Shown piece by piece: positions 50,840-61,567 of a DNA stretch of 64,000 nucleotides. Both the position numbers and the translations under genes were made by a program. Source of the stretch: Varroa destructor (lineage: Eukaryota; Arthropoda; Arachnida; Mesostigmata; Varroidae). A model generated the notes under the pieces. The model searched no databases and had not been told where the DNA came from. It was given only the letters and a program-made list of their open reading frames with translations. The DNA is taken from the NCBI RefSeq assembly GCF_002443255.2, contig NW_019211455.1, forward strand, positions 5,066,597 through 5,130,596. The letters run 5' to 3'. Every line of letters starts with the position of its first letter. Within the stretch, counting starts at the first letter, position 1.

Positions 50840-52221
50840 CAGTCCTCGTTAGCCAAAGTAATCGCTCACCCCTTGTCAATGTATGTTTTCACGGGCCCTC
50901 ACAGAGACCATCACAACGATTCTAACATCTACATGGTCAGGGGGTGAGACCTAATAAAAAACCATTAACTGATTGGAAACACATCAGCTTTCAGTTAAGT
51001 GATTCCACAGTACAATTTCATATCGTTTTTATTGATTTGTTCAAATGTTTTGACTAAGCGTCTTAAATAGGGACGTTGGCTATCACCTTGAACGGATGTG
51101 AACGTTTTCCTTCAGTGATACTCTTTATCTGAAGGCTCTATTCCGCTATTCGGAATATTGTCACAATGTATTCAAACAATATTGAAATTTTCCAATTTAG
51201 TTCAGACCTTCAAAACGATTTTTGTTTTAACTGTTGATATTGAATTTTGCAATAAATATGGACGGCATTACTATTGGCATCGTGAGCCTGTCAACTTTCT
51301 ACTGCCGACACTAATCGCTGTTGGATAACACCAACGAAATTTAAGTTAACAAAAATCTTTTCCGATACTAACATTTGTCAGCTGGGCACGCGCGGCACCT
51401 TGCACAAGTGTACGTTCCACCTGCGGTGTTGTCGATTTATAAACCGAGTTGTTTGTTTTACCAGCCCTGCCCTCAACCCCCTCAATTTTCTCGCGCCTCC
51501 TGGATGCTTCCTGCGTCCTGTACTATAGACCAGTCGATAATAGGAACCCACTCGATCACCGCCTACGCCAATCCAATTAACTATTTGTCTATTTGTTTAC
51601 GGGACGCGAGTTTCCTTTACAAAAACGTTCTGCAGTAGGATAAGCTTTTGGGTGGCGTTTACTTTCAGCTTGGCCCGGCACCGTATGAAGTCTGGGGTAG
51701 CTAAAGGGAACGAGTCGATATGAAAATTAGAGTAGATCCTACACGATAAATAGGCTCTTTGGCCTATGCACTCGAACGATGACAGTCGGTTCTGGTTCAC
51801 TCCATCAGCATTATTGCTGCGTGTTTCGCACAAGGGTTCACCTATTTGAGATTCACTTGCCCGCACAAGGCAAGCAATCATAGCCCTCATATTTGGGAGA
51901 CGGAGAAAAATGTTACAGGGATCGATAGGCGTCGTGATTTTGTATCACAATCCTTTCACGTTTGTGCTTTTTTTTAGTGTCAGATTGACTCCTGTCTGCA
52001 ATGTATTACTCATCTCGACTGTGTGATCGTGGTAACGGGCGGGGCCCTATTCATCAGGTGTGTATCATTGGTAATCTAGCAGGATGACCATTATCGATAT
52101 ATTAATAATAATAATAATGCTAATTACTTGACACTGATAGGTGAGTGAATGATGTTCGTAATGACAGATAGTGGTAATGGTGATAGATTGATGATGGTGT
52201 CGATGTTCTCGGTCGGACTCG
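50840..52221. other. 3' flank of the B56 gene
   Basis: This lies downstream of the B56 stop in the gene's orientation. I did not find the conserved B56 C-terminal tail (KSELPQD-like) on the minus strand here, nor an AATAAA polyadenylation signal close to the stop. A TAA/TTA repeat lies at about 52.10-52.12 kb. The 97-codon minus-strand frame at 51.60-51.89 kb has no recognised motif. Confidence 0.4.
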
Positions 52222-52470
52222 TTAGCCGGCACCCACCTGCGGGTTCTGGATGGCCATCTGTTGAACTTTCTGCCAGAATTCCTGGCGCTGCTTTTCCTTG
52301 GTCTCGTCGAGTCCGCTCTCCTCCTCAAACTTCTTCACACACTCGTTGAACAGCGTTTGGTTAATCTCCATGAACTGCTTCAAGGCTCCGTAAATAAGCC
52401 CATAGATCGTCTTGTTCCAATGACTTTCTCGGTTTTTGTACAGCGCGGGAAACATAATAGGCAATATTTC
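52222..52470 (-). CDS. PP2A-B': B56 subunit last coding exon, short C-terminus
   Basis: The acceptor TTCAATAG is followed by GAA-ATA-TTG (E-I-L-P-I-M-F-P), matching the family block (V/I)LPIMFPALY. The exon continues with SHWNKTIYGLIYGALKQFME and a charged helix rich in Glu/Lys, then QEFWQKVQQMAIQNPQ, Val-Gly-Ala-Gly and stop TAA at 52222-52224. The human gamma/delta subunits carry a further tail after N-P-Q, including a KSELPQD-type motif, which is absent here. The CAG of that Gln is followed by GTGGGT, a possible 5' splice site, so this stop may belong to a read-through (short) isoform and a longer isoform may splice onward. I did not find the tail exon to the left. Confidence 0.93.
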   Translation of the reverse strand, partial: EILPIMFPALYKNRESHWNKTIYGLIYGALKQFMEINQTLFNECVKKFEEESGLDETKEKQRQEFWQKVQQMAIQNPQVGAG

Positions 52471-52783
52471 CTATTGAACGAAATAACGAACACGATACAT
52501 ACGTTGATTTTCCATCATTGTACTCTTCTGTTGAATTTTCACGTTCAGACGGTTAGGGAATACAAAATATGCATAGATCAGTTCACACCATTAGAATGCT
52601 TGTAATCACGCATATGATCGACGATGACACGTTCCAGGTCTAGGTGCTTTTTCCTATTGATCGCTTAAGTTCATTTGCTGGTAACGACGCTACATTTAGT
52701 CACTGTTCTATTCCGCGAGCTACAGAGCGCGAAACTACGACGTAGCTACTATCATAGAGTGCCCTACAGAACATAAGACTTAC

Positions 52784-52990
52784 ATGCACATTGTCCGAGA
52801 TGAGTGACATGATGTATTCATTGTTACAGTAGTACAAGGCCCTTTCGGCCACCTGAAAGTGTGGCGAACTGACACAGCGTGCCAGCTGTTTGAAAAGTGG
52901 GACCTGAATTTTTTGAAACTCTGCCGGTTCGATGACGTCCAAGATCTCCTCTAGCTCATTCAGAAACATCACCTCCTTAGGACTGTGCAC
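52784..52990 (-). CDS. PP2A-B': B56 subunit coding exon 5, with Trp-to-Cys change
   Basis: The exon is 207 nt, phase 0 at both ends. It starts [18 protein letters not shown] after acceptor CTGTAACAG and ends SLISDNVH at a consensus donor (CAT|GTAAGT). It carries [26 protein letters not shown] and [12 protein letters not shown]. The codon after Tyr-Tyr is TGT (Cys). Vertebrate and insect B56 proteins, as I know them, have Trp there (YYWNNEYI). One base change from TGG explains it. The reading frame is otherwise intact. Confidence 0.95.
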
Positions 52991-53187
52991 CTGTTACAGA
53001 TGTAAACAATCGGCAAAGAAGGGTCGTTATTATGATAACGGCAGAATAGTTTAATGACCACGTTTTTTCGCGGCTTTGCGACGACGCTACGATAAAGGTA
53101 GATTTATAATTCTTTTTTGCCCCCTGCTGGGCCTCTGAAGCCTCGCCTTTTATTTTGCAAGGTACGTTTTGCAAAGGTTCCTATTGA

Positions 53188-53206
53188 TATAATAATAATA
53201 ATAATA
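53188..53206. repeat. (ATA)n repeat in B56 intron 4
   Basis: Six ATA units followed by ACAAC. Confidence 0.85.
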
Positions 53207-53910
53207 ACAACAGTGGAAGCTAGATGAAGACTTTACGTTCCTGGCGTCTTTTCAAAGCTGACAAGAAGCCGATCCGGTCCGAAAATCTCCCGGAAGTTTC
53301 GATGATTGGTCAGCAATCGCAAGATAACATTATGTCAAACGCCAACTGAGTCAACCTACAAACGTACTTCTATAGCCAAAAGAATATCAACTGAAGACCG
53401 CATTGCAGGCCAAGAAAATGGCATCAGACGGTCTAGGACACTACCGTCAACAGTAGAAGGTTCAGTATTTTGCACGATTTTATCAAGAAGAACTTAAGAA
53501 AAAAGTGATAAAACGCTAACTCGTCATGTAGTAGGCAAATAATACGTATGGACGTGTATACGGAACAACTAATAAAATGAAATTGCACACGCTCCAACTC
53601 CAAGGATCTATTGAAAATCATTTACGGTTAACAATAAAGATATCTGTGAACATTCGTACTATCTCTAAATACTATAGATTTCTTGAATCATAGGATGGAC
53701 GTCTCAACGCCTTGATTTAATCAGGGAACTTACGGTAATAGTGTAACGAGATCTTGATTTATATCGGCCTAATGGAACAATCCCAGAGCAATAAAAAAGA
53801 AATGCAGTCCTGCTGCGGTATTGCCTCATAAGTCGACCTAAAAAGATTTTCATCTACTCGTAATTTGTAGTCATTCGCTATTTATTAGACCGACACTTTT
53901 CAACCATTAC

Positions 53911-54367
53911 CTTTGGCCAGAATTTGAGTAGCGATAAGATGACCGGCTTCGTCAGCGAGGGATCTTTCTCGAGGAATTGTACAACACAATATGCCAGCTG
54001 AGGATGGTAAACTGATAGTGATTTGACCTTGTGTAACGGCATGAGAACTTTTAGAAGGAATACTTTGTGCTCTTCTTTCAGTGGTAGCGCGAAACCATTG
54101 ATGATGGAGCCGAGAATCTCCAACAGCTCGGCGACCCCGTTGTGCCGCTCTGTCTCATAGATGAATCGGTAGAAGATGTTGTTGATCTGTTTGCGAATGT
54201 AGCCGCGAAGAGACAGGAACTTGCCGTAGATGCGGTGCAGTGTTGTCTTTAGAAAGTCACGCTCGCGCGGGTCTTCGCTATCGAAGAGCTCGAGCAGCTG
54301 CAGAACAAACCGATGATCAATGCACCTTTTGGCGAGCGTCGGCTGGAAGTTTGCTGATTCAAGGAAC
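53911..54367 (-). CDS. PP2A-B': B56 subunit coding exon 4: substrate-groove repeats
   Basis: This is the largest exon, 457 nt. It starts inside the Arg codon of [10 protein letters not shown] and ends at LLKFWPK with donor AAG|GTAATG (phase 0). It encodes the central helical repeats [58 protein letters not shown] and [20 protein letters not shown]. In published B56 gamma structures this segment (His/Arg of LHRIYGKF, the IFYRFIYE helix) forms the conserved LxxIxE short-motif pocket; the corresponding residues are all present. The acceptor (CGCGAATAG|G) has a weak pyrimidine tract. One small difference from relatives is AKRCID where vertebrates have AKKYID. Confidence 0.95.
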
Positions 54368-55006
54368 CTATTCGCGAGACGCAGCGTTCGGAACACAGGC
54401 GATTTCATACATAACAAACGAAGCACACGTTAGTCACCTATTTACAATGTAAAATCACAGGATGAGAATGAATCGAATAAGGATTGTCGTTGCATGAAGT
54501 ATGTTCGTACAGTAACAATAGGAATCGAAGAAATATGGCTGGCGCCAAACTTTCGATTGAAAATAGCGTTAAAGATTATTATCCGTAACATCGAAATTAA
54601 TTTCATCCAATCCCAAGAAATGCAAAAATCCCTAATCTAATTCCTTTGATTTTTGGCCTTACAGTAAAACATGGGAGCCAGTTGGTCTATTCCAATACAG
54701 TCGCTAAAAACAGTCGTATAGTGGACAACCTGGCTCTATTAGGACGATCCAAACGAATCGGATAGGATTATGACGTGACAGTACATAACGATTAAGGATC
54801 AACTTGGCCAGTCCTACAAATGAACTTCACGGCTTCTGATTGATAAAGCCTTTTCTCATTTTAGCAAGTTTAAGACGCGATAAGCGATTCCATCGATCCA
54901 GCATATGCCTTCACTCAAAGAGACAACACTACGCGCTCGAGTATTGTCTATGTCAGGTCGTAATACCTGTATTCACCTAATGTTTACTGCGGCCGCCGAC
55001 TCGTAC

Positions 55007-55157
55007 CTGAGAAAGAGTTCATAAACAAGCTGGAGATGCGGCCAGGCTGCCTCAAGTGTAGGCTCATCCTCTTCAGGGTCAAACTCAGCGCCATTTGGAT
55101 TACTTGACGGTGGCAGCGTCCGGAACACGTTCGTGGCAAACATGCGCGTTATCTCGC
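55007..55157 (-). CDS. PP2A-B': B56 subunit coding exon 3
   Basis: The acceptor is TTTATTTTAG|GCGAG. The split Gly codon gives ..[14 protein letters not shown]. The exon then encodes the near-invariant block [20 protein letters not shown] and [19 protein letters not shown]. It ends in phase 2 at donor AG|GTACGA, so the Arg codon of FLR-FLES is completed by the next exon. Reading on past the donor soon meets a stop, which supports the boundary. Confidence 0.95.
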
Positions 55158-56791
55158 CTAAAATAAACATTAAAACACCAAATAAAACTCATCACCGTAT
55201 ATACTTATTGGTCCCGATATGGGTTTTTTTGGTAAGGTTCGTTCATTTTGTTGGCTTTCTTGCTCCACCAAAATTAAAAAAAAAAAACAATTGTTTTTCG
55301 TGAAGCTATATCGACCTTGGCACACCGAGAAGATCTGTCTGTCGCTGCGCTATGAACCTAACTTTTTTCTCTCAAATCAAAGGAGAGGATAGAAATATAC
55401 CAGCTTACTTTTCATCATGGTGTCGTTTATTGGTATGGCATTAGGTTTGTTAATTGATGCTAACGTTAGATGATCAGCTGCCGCTTCCCCGGTTCTACCT
55501 GACGTCAAACGTCCGCTTCGGTCGGACCGCATGTCGCAGCCACTCGGCTGCGAGATATTTTATGTCCGGCAACTTTTTGACCAGTATCATTGAGGAATTG
55601 GGTGGATTCGCTATACCCAGATCCAAAGGTACATATTTATTGATTCAATATTAATGAGACCAGACAAAAAGTACAAGCAGATTCTTTATTATTCCTCCAT
55701 TTCTTTATTATATCCTTATTTTTCCGCTCAGGCGATAAACCTCGGCAATTGAATGTTTTTGATATTCATATGGACTGGTATTTAGCGAGATCTTGGGACT
55801 TAACTTTGCTTGTTGATGCTGCCAAAAGTGACAGACCCAGTTTGTGACCAGATCGAGACACCCGACAATTAGATTGTTACGTTCACCCAATGATGCGACG
55901 TCCGCGATATATCGACAATATTGAAATCAAATGCTGCGAATAGATCTGCGGCTTGCCACTGACTCTCAGCAATTAGTTGTCCACTCTAGGAACTGACTTC
56001 GTTTGTTTTAATTTATCTTTATTTGGCTTTCGGAGAGGTCTATAATGACCTTTTCGCCCTTTGACAAAGCACAAATCGCTTCAATTAACGCGAAAATGTA
56101 ACCTTGCTTTAGTATAATTTTCACTGATTAAACCGAGTACAATTTAAGAGCTACTATGTTATTGTGATAGTAGTTGCTTATGATACATCCCTTGACGTAT
56201 CAAACCGATATGAGTGCTTCAGCTAACAAGAGATTTCTCTTATTTGTATGTTACTAGGAAACTTACTTTTTTTAGTATATTATTAGTCTCGTAGTATTTT
56301 TCGGTGCAGTGGAATAGACCTGTTGTCCTTACCAAACGATTTCCCGACATGTACCACTCATCTAAGGGTGCACATCGTCTCTTTGACGTTCATATAGAAG
56401 CGACGTACGGCCGCGTCAAGTTAGATAATGCGGCCGTGTCTTGGTGTTTCGACTTGAACCATATATTCTCTTAGCATTGGTCTTTTTAACTATACAAGTA
56501 GAGAAGCATTTGTTCGTCTGCCTAATTGCAAACGGTTGATCGGCACATTTAAGGATGAATCTCTAAAAGCATCACGGACTCACGCAAATCGAGGTTGTAG
56601 GGAAAGGATATGATAGCGACCGAATATGTTAGAACATTTGAATTAAAATACAATGATAAAAAACGTACGTTACATGTACAATATCTCTTCGTCCCTGACG
56701 ATACAGCAGATTATCCTCGTTTCTACTACACTACGCTGAAGTCATTGCAGCGTCTGTGAAGGTAGTCATTCAGTTACTCATCGAGACCTAC
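55158..56791 (-). other. B56 gene intron 2
   Basis: The intron is about 1.6 kb, with donor GTAGGT and acceptor TTTATTTTAG. It is A+T-rich. A 66-residue plus-strand frame at 55454-55654 has no recognisable motif. I see no exon, RNA gene or repeat of note. Confidence 0.8.
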
Positions 56792-56974
56792 CATAGACCG
56801 GTTCGGTGATCGCTCCTCGTTGTGTACTCAGGTAGTCTAGCATTTCATGAAGCGCTGCCCTCTTGACCTCCTTCCATTTGATGTCGGACAGGGGATCACT
56901 GACGAAATCGAAGATCACACAGCACTGTTGCATCTTCTTAATCAGGAGCGCTTCACGCTCCTCTGGAGCAGCAT
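56792..56974 (-). CDS. PP2A-B': B56 subunit coding exon 2: start of helical core
   Basis: The acceptor is TTTTTGCCTCAACTCATTGCAG. The phase-1 G of exon 1 completes an Asp codon, giving [14 protein letters not shown]. The exon carries the first conserved helices, with [19 protein letters not shown] and [18 protein letters not shown], and ends at ITEPVY-G with donor G|GTAGGT (phase 1). Length and motif order match the human PPP2R5 proteins from [17 protein letters not shown] to ITEPIYPE. Confidence 0.95.
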
Positions 56975-59900
56975 CTGCAATGAGTTGAGGCAAAAATTGA
57001 TAAACGCTTATCAATTTTAAATGAATTCTCTCTCAGACAATAAATGAATTCTCGGAACGCGTAATATGGCGCAATAAATTAACACGCAGCTTCAAGTTAA
57101 AGGCCTATAGCTACCCAGGGTATAGCGATACGATTTTAACTCGACGCCCAAAGCGTTATTCAATTCGGTAGCAGCTGTGTCTCAGGGGGTAGAGCGGGGT
57201 AAGAATTATCTAGATACTAGAAATTGTGTAAACATCCTCCGGAATCCATCGATGTATGTATTGGCCCAGACTGAATGTAAGCAAGTCCTTGTTTGTTGTC
57301 GACAAATAGCACGCAATTTATTACATTCTCGGATGGGCGCCAAGGCCGTCGCGCGCCATGCGCATACAAATCGGCCGTCGCAAAAACGTCGGTTCAGAGC
57401 GATCATCTGATGTCCCGGCTTATCTATTGATGGAATTTGACGCTATACGGTGGCGTGAGCGCTTTTGCTCGCAGCTCTGAAAGGTTTCCATAAGGTTCTC
57501 GCATACACGGTTCCGTGATGACTCTGTCGCTGCTGTCACGTTTTAGCATGCACAACTAATTTTTTTTATAGCCGACTCCCCTCTCTAGTTTAAAAACAAC
57601 GTGCATATTTTATTCTGTTTACCGTCGTATTCGCGACTCGCCAGTATATCAAGTGCCTTCCTTTAACTAGTAGTCACGAAACATTTGTTTTGAAAAGAAG
57701 AGGCGTTTCTCACGATGTAAACCAAACTCTCATTACTCCTTTAGAGATCTTCTGTGAAAGAATCCCGATGGCCCTTTTTTGTTACCAGGTTTTGCTAACT
57801 TGCATAATACAGATTTTATTGCGACAACCGCAACTAAATGCCAGAGAAGCGTCATTTTCCACCCCGCTACCCTTCCTTCTAAGAGCCAACACAACGACAA
57901 TGACTAGAATGGTCTTCCGTCCAGAGTTCCATATGTACTATGTTTTCCCGATGACAATCATCAATAGGATAGTTGTGTATCGTTTATGGTCTCCTCCTCG
58001 CCCTAGCCGACCTTTAGACGCTCTCATCACAGGATGGCAACATGCTCCTTTCCAGCGTCGTCCATAGCTGTTTTCTACCTCTACCCCTTTCTCTCTGTTC
58101 GTCTGTCTGCATGATAACCCCCCGCGCTGCCGATAACCGCCTCTGCTGATAACGATTCGTATTTGACGATTGCTCGTAGAGACAACTGGTAACGACAACA
58201 GTAGCGAGAGCTACATCACCGACAACGTGCACATAATGATAGGGGACACGGAAAGCTAGTGACGTTCATTACGGCCATGGTAACCACTAATCTGCAGCTG
58301 AATGCGTCCTTTTATAATGTCACTTCTTATGACAGCCAAACGATGGACAGCGTGCAGAGTTTCTTTTGTTGTTATTGTATTGTGATTGCCCTCGCTACCA
58401 TTAGTTTTACTATGCCCATTATTATTGTTACAGATTTGTAACCTAACAAGAAGCACATGATATACTGTCACACTCGGTCAACTAGACGCTTCTACCAGAG
58501 AACGCGTTTAGAGCGGGACAGTTGAACCTTGACAGACTCTAGTACCAAAGAGACACACACAAATACATGGACAGATCGGGTCAAAAACAAAGGCTAAAGG
58601 CAAAGATATAACAACCAGCGCTGCTACCGACGTGACCACGCGTCGCCTTACCTACAGCCGTAAAGGACACGGCGCTATCCAGCCTGACAACTTAGCAACA
58701 TATTATGTACGACTGGCAGTCGACTTCATTGACGCAAGACGTAATACCATTTCGATTCGCAAGTGGGTTTGTGGTCAACGCCTTACTTTGCCGAAACAAT
58801 GGGCAATGAAACAATTTTCGATTGTGAATGTTGGAGTGAGGTGAGGCACTGCACAGTATCCAAGATAAGTCGACGCCTTTTATGGCGCCATCCGACGCGC
58901 AGTGCTGCCACCATTCATAAACATCTTATTCCGCGACACGCAACTGGGAAACGCTTGCCGATGCCAGCAGCCCGAGACTAACATGGGTAAGTCGGTACGA
59001 TAGATGCGTTAACCGTATGGAGATGGATCGAGGCAGTGAAGACATACAATCGATTCTTTGCAAAGCGGTCTTAACATCGTTTCTAGATGTTCAAAAATAA
59101 AGAAATCACTGAAAAACCCTAATGAGATGAAGCCAATAACGGTCGTTGTGGTTATGTCATTAAAATCAATTGCGCTCGTCTAAAGTAATAAAAACACGCC
59201 CTAAGTAGAGGAGGAGCTAATTATTGAACGATAAGTAAAAAACATGACATAACGTTTCCGGGTAATTTCTGTAACTAAGAGGTACGAGTCATCTAATAAA
59301 TGCCGAACTCGAATACAAAATTTAATAATCAAGACAATTCCTAAATTATTCCTTATTATTATTATTATTATTAAATTATTCCTAAAAAAATATTTCAGCA
59401 ATCCGAAAAAACGCATAGCATACCATTAACTACTTTGCCACCCTGAAGATTATTATCTTCGTAGCCAACGTGATTCATTTGTCAATAGGGGAAAATGTGC
59501 CCGCCCACCCACCCAAAGCTAAGTTTTTGTCGAAATAAGACCAACAACTGGACGCTGTTCACAAAATAGCCAATGTTATGCCACACTCTTAGAAACGAAT
59601 GATTCGCCACGGTCTCTTCGAATGAGTTAGAAAACTGCATGTTACATTGGTCCTTCTCTATCAGGCCAATGGCAGGAGACTACGCGAACAGTTTCTCTAC
59701 CTACAGTAGTCAAGCAAAGCAGTTCAATCTTGACGCAAATTCTGCTGACAATATTTAGTCAGCCCAATAGACTGCCTTTGCTCGTAGAGTCAGGTTAAAC
59801 CAAGCCATCTTTTCAACCTGGCGCTTCTTCGCCCTAACGGACGTGCCCTTCTTTTCAACTTCGTGTATGTTGAGCTTCTATTCAGGACACCCCCATAAGC

Positions 59901-61122
59901 GCGGTTTGCAGCCACAAGCGACAACAACGACAACCCAGAAGACCTCTACAGCCAATTTTTGGTGCAAATGCCCTTTGAAAGCAACTGGTTACAGATACTA
60001 TTAGGCGACGAAAGAGACAAACGACAAACTTATATATTGGGGATTTGCTTCAGATGAAGCCCAAAGGCACTTTCTGGGAATCACTTGCATCCCGGAATCC
60101 TTAAAGTTGATCCTAACCAATCGCAAGTTCTGCTCGTTCGCATCTTAGCGAGTTGAAAGACTTCACAGACGACCTCACCACTGAGAAAACACGTGTTGCC
60201 AACGTCTGTTTACAACTAAGCCGGTGTAAGCCGTAGTAATATGGTAGCACGCTGCTTCATCGCAAAGTACCATCGGTCAGACCGGAAAGTCTTCGCGTGC
60301 CTCAAGGCAAATTTACGACGTTCAAGCTATGACCAAGGCATATGATTGACGCTCACACAGCAGTTGAAATTCGAATCGAAGATCATTTTCTAGTAGCGCC
60401 ACATTCAATATATTCGGGTTATCTTAATCAGATGTGATTTAGTGCTATATACAATCCAATAAAAACTATTCTTTAGACGTTGACAGATGATAATCGATTA
60501 CCTTTCGTTCGCAAATTTCCTGTTGTGAACTTTAAGATTAAACACAGAACAGAATCAAAGAACTGCATTAAGGTATGATTGTTATATTGCCTTTTCTTCT
60601 ATTATTAGATCTTTAAAATTTTCACAATCCTCCGGGCCGTCGCGCGAACCAAGTAACTACCATTATGAGGAACTACAGATCGAGTCACCTCAAACGAGGG
60701 TCGTTTGCTTCGCCGATGGCGATGAGATGAGTGAAGAAAAGCAAAAGAGCTGGCGCTTTAGTGGATAATACCCGCAATCGGTGAATATGGAGCCTATGCC
60801 ATGTCAGGCAATAAACAACGTAATGGATTGGCAGACAATTACTCTAGATGCGATTGATGAAGACCACCTAAAGTAAGAACCATGCTGAACACAACATACT
60901 AATGTATAGCTTTCCTTGAGCCCCCCTCACCCGTACAATGTGCCTCTTTTTAGTTTTCTATAGCGTTTGCCTTTTCTATTTCCTACTATTTACCTTAGAC
61001 AACATATGGCCACGTGTGAACATCAAGAACAAGAACAAGACATGTGCACTGCACGGTATACATTATATACTGTATCATTACATCTATAGGTAAAAAGAAC
61101 GTCTAGTTTTATATGTACATAC
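56975..61122 (-). other. B56 gene intron 1
   Basis: The intron is about 4.1 kb and its ends fit GT-AG (GTATGT ... TTGCAG). It holds no recognised gene. It contains a short ATT repeat near 59355-59372 and a stretch at about 59.9-60.2 kb whose plus-strand translation has weak retroelement-like pieces (see findings). Several short plus- and minus-strand reading frames at 57.2-59.0 kb have no recognisable motif. Confidence 0.8.
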
Positions 61123-61501
61123 CTTTGATGGTGGGCAGATCCACAAGTTCCCTATTGGTAGTCAGGTTGAATCTGGACGAACTCTGTCGGCGTTCGCGTT
61201 TCACGTGCGTTGGCGACGTGTTGCCGCCTGTGTCCCGGGGATTCGTTGAACCCGATCCGGCGAGGGGTGCTCCACCGAGCCCACCGCCCCCGTTGGCGTA
61301 TTTTTTCACTCCGGCCCCACCTCCGACCCCACCACCAACGCCTCCTCCTCCTCCTCCTCCACCGCCAGCGGCGGCGAGACTGCCCGGCGGGGCCAGGCCC
61401 CCGCCTTTGCCACCGTCCTTCATGTCTAAGGCGCCCTTCGATGAGTACGACGATATCTGTCGGAAGAAAAAATTTTCTAGGTATTCCATTTCGCACAACA
61501 T
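61123..61501 (-). CDS. PP2A-B': B56 subunit coding exon 1: glycine-rich N-terminus
   Basis: The exon encodes the variable N-terminal arm and enters the B56 core at ..NRELVDLPTIK. Residues about 40-85 are very Gly/Ala-rich, with a run of nine Gly and GGGVGGG patterns. They are followed by a basic stretch (VKRERRQSSSRF) that may be a nuclear-localisation or phosphorylation region (inference). The donor is AAA-G|GTATGT, leaving phase 1. The start is uncertain. The first ATG is at 61499-61501 after an in-frame TGA at 61565-61567. A second ATG with better context (GCGAAATGG) is at 61487-61489. A third, at 61421-61423, starts Met-Lys-Asp-Gly-Gly. A strong acceptor (TTTTTTCTTCCGACAG) ends at 61457, so the exon may instead begin at 61456, with its 5' part elsewhere. 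The opposite strand is open as poly-Pro, a shadow of this exon. Confidence 0.85.
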
Positions 61502-61567
61502 CGTGGCTGCTGTTTTTATGTTGCTGTTGTTATTATTCACTCGTGTTGTTTGTGCGCGCCTACTTCA

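Larger units (their letters stand above)
52222..61501 (-). other. PP2A-B': PP2A B56 (B') regulatory subunit gene, six coding exons
   Basis: This is the whole coding span of a protein phosphatase 2A B56-family (PPP2R5) regulatory subunit. In the family, B56 binds the A scaffold and C catalytic subunits and recruits LxxIxE-motif substrates. Six exons join with consistent phase (1, 1, 2, 0, 0). All introns are GT-AG, about 4148, 1634, 639, 920 and 313 bp from 5' to 3'. From the ATG at 61501 the product is about 541 residues: a glycine-rich N-terminus, the full B56 helical-repeat core, and a short C-terminus. The core has the family signatures [78 protein letters not shown] and [17 protein letters not shown]. 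The end in ..NPQ plus a few residues places it closer to the gamma/delta class (Drosophila PP2A-B') than to the wdb class; this assignment is from memory of the family. No intron lies in an unexpected place and there is no frameshift, so it looks functional. Confidence 0.95.

Noticed and set aside
53878..53910. Extension of B56 exon 4 past LLKFWPK
   Set aside because: It reads through the GTAATG donor. The family sequence continues with (T/V)HSPKEV, supplied by exon 5 at 52990.
57176..57200. GTCTCAGGGGGTAGAGC, which resembles a tRNA A box
   Set aside because: No B box (GGTTCGANNCC) follows at the right distance and no cloverleaf can be drawn.
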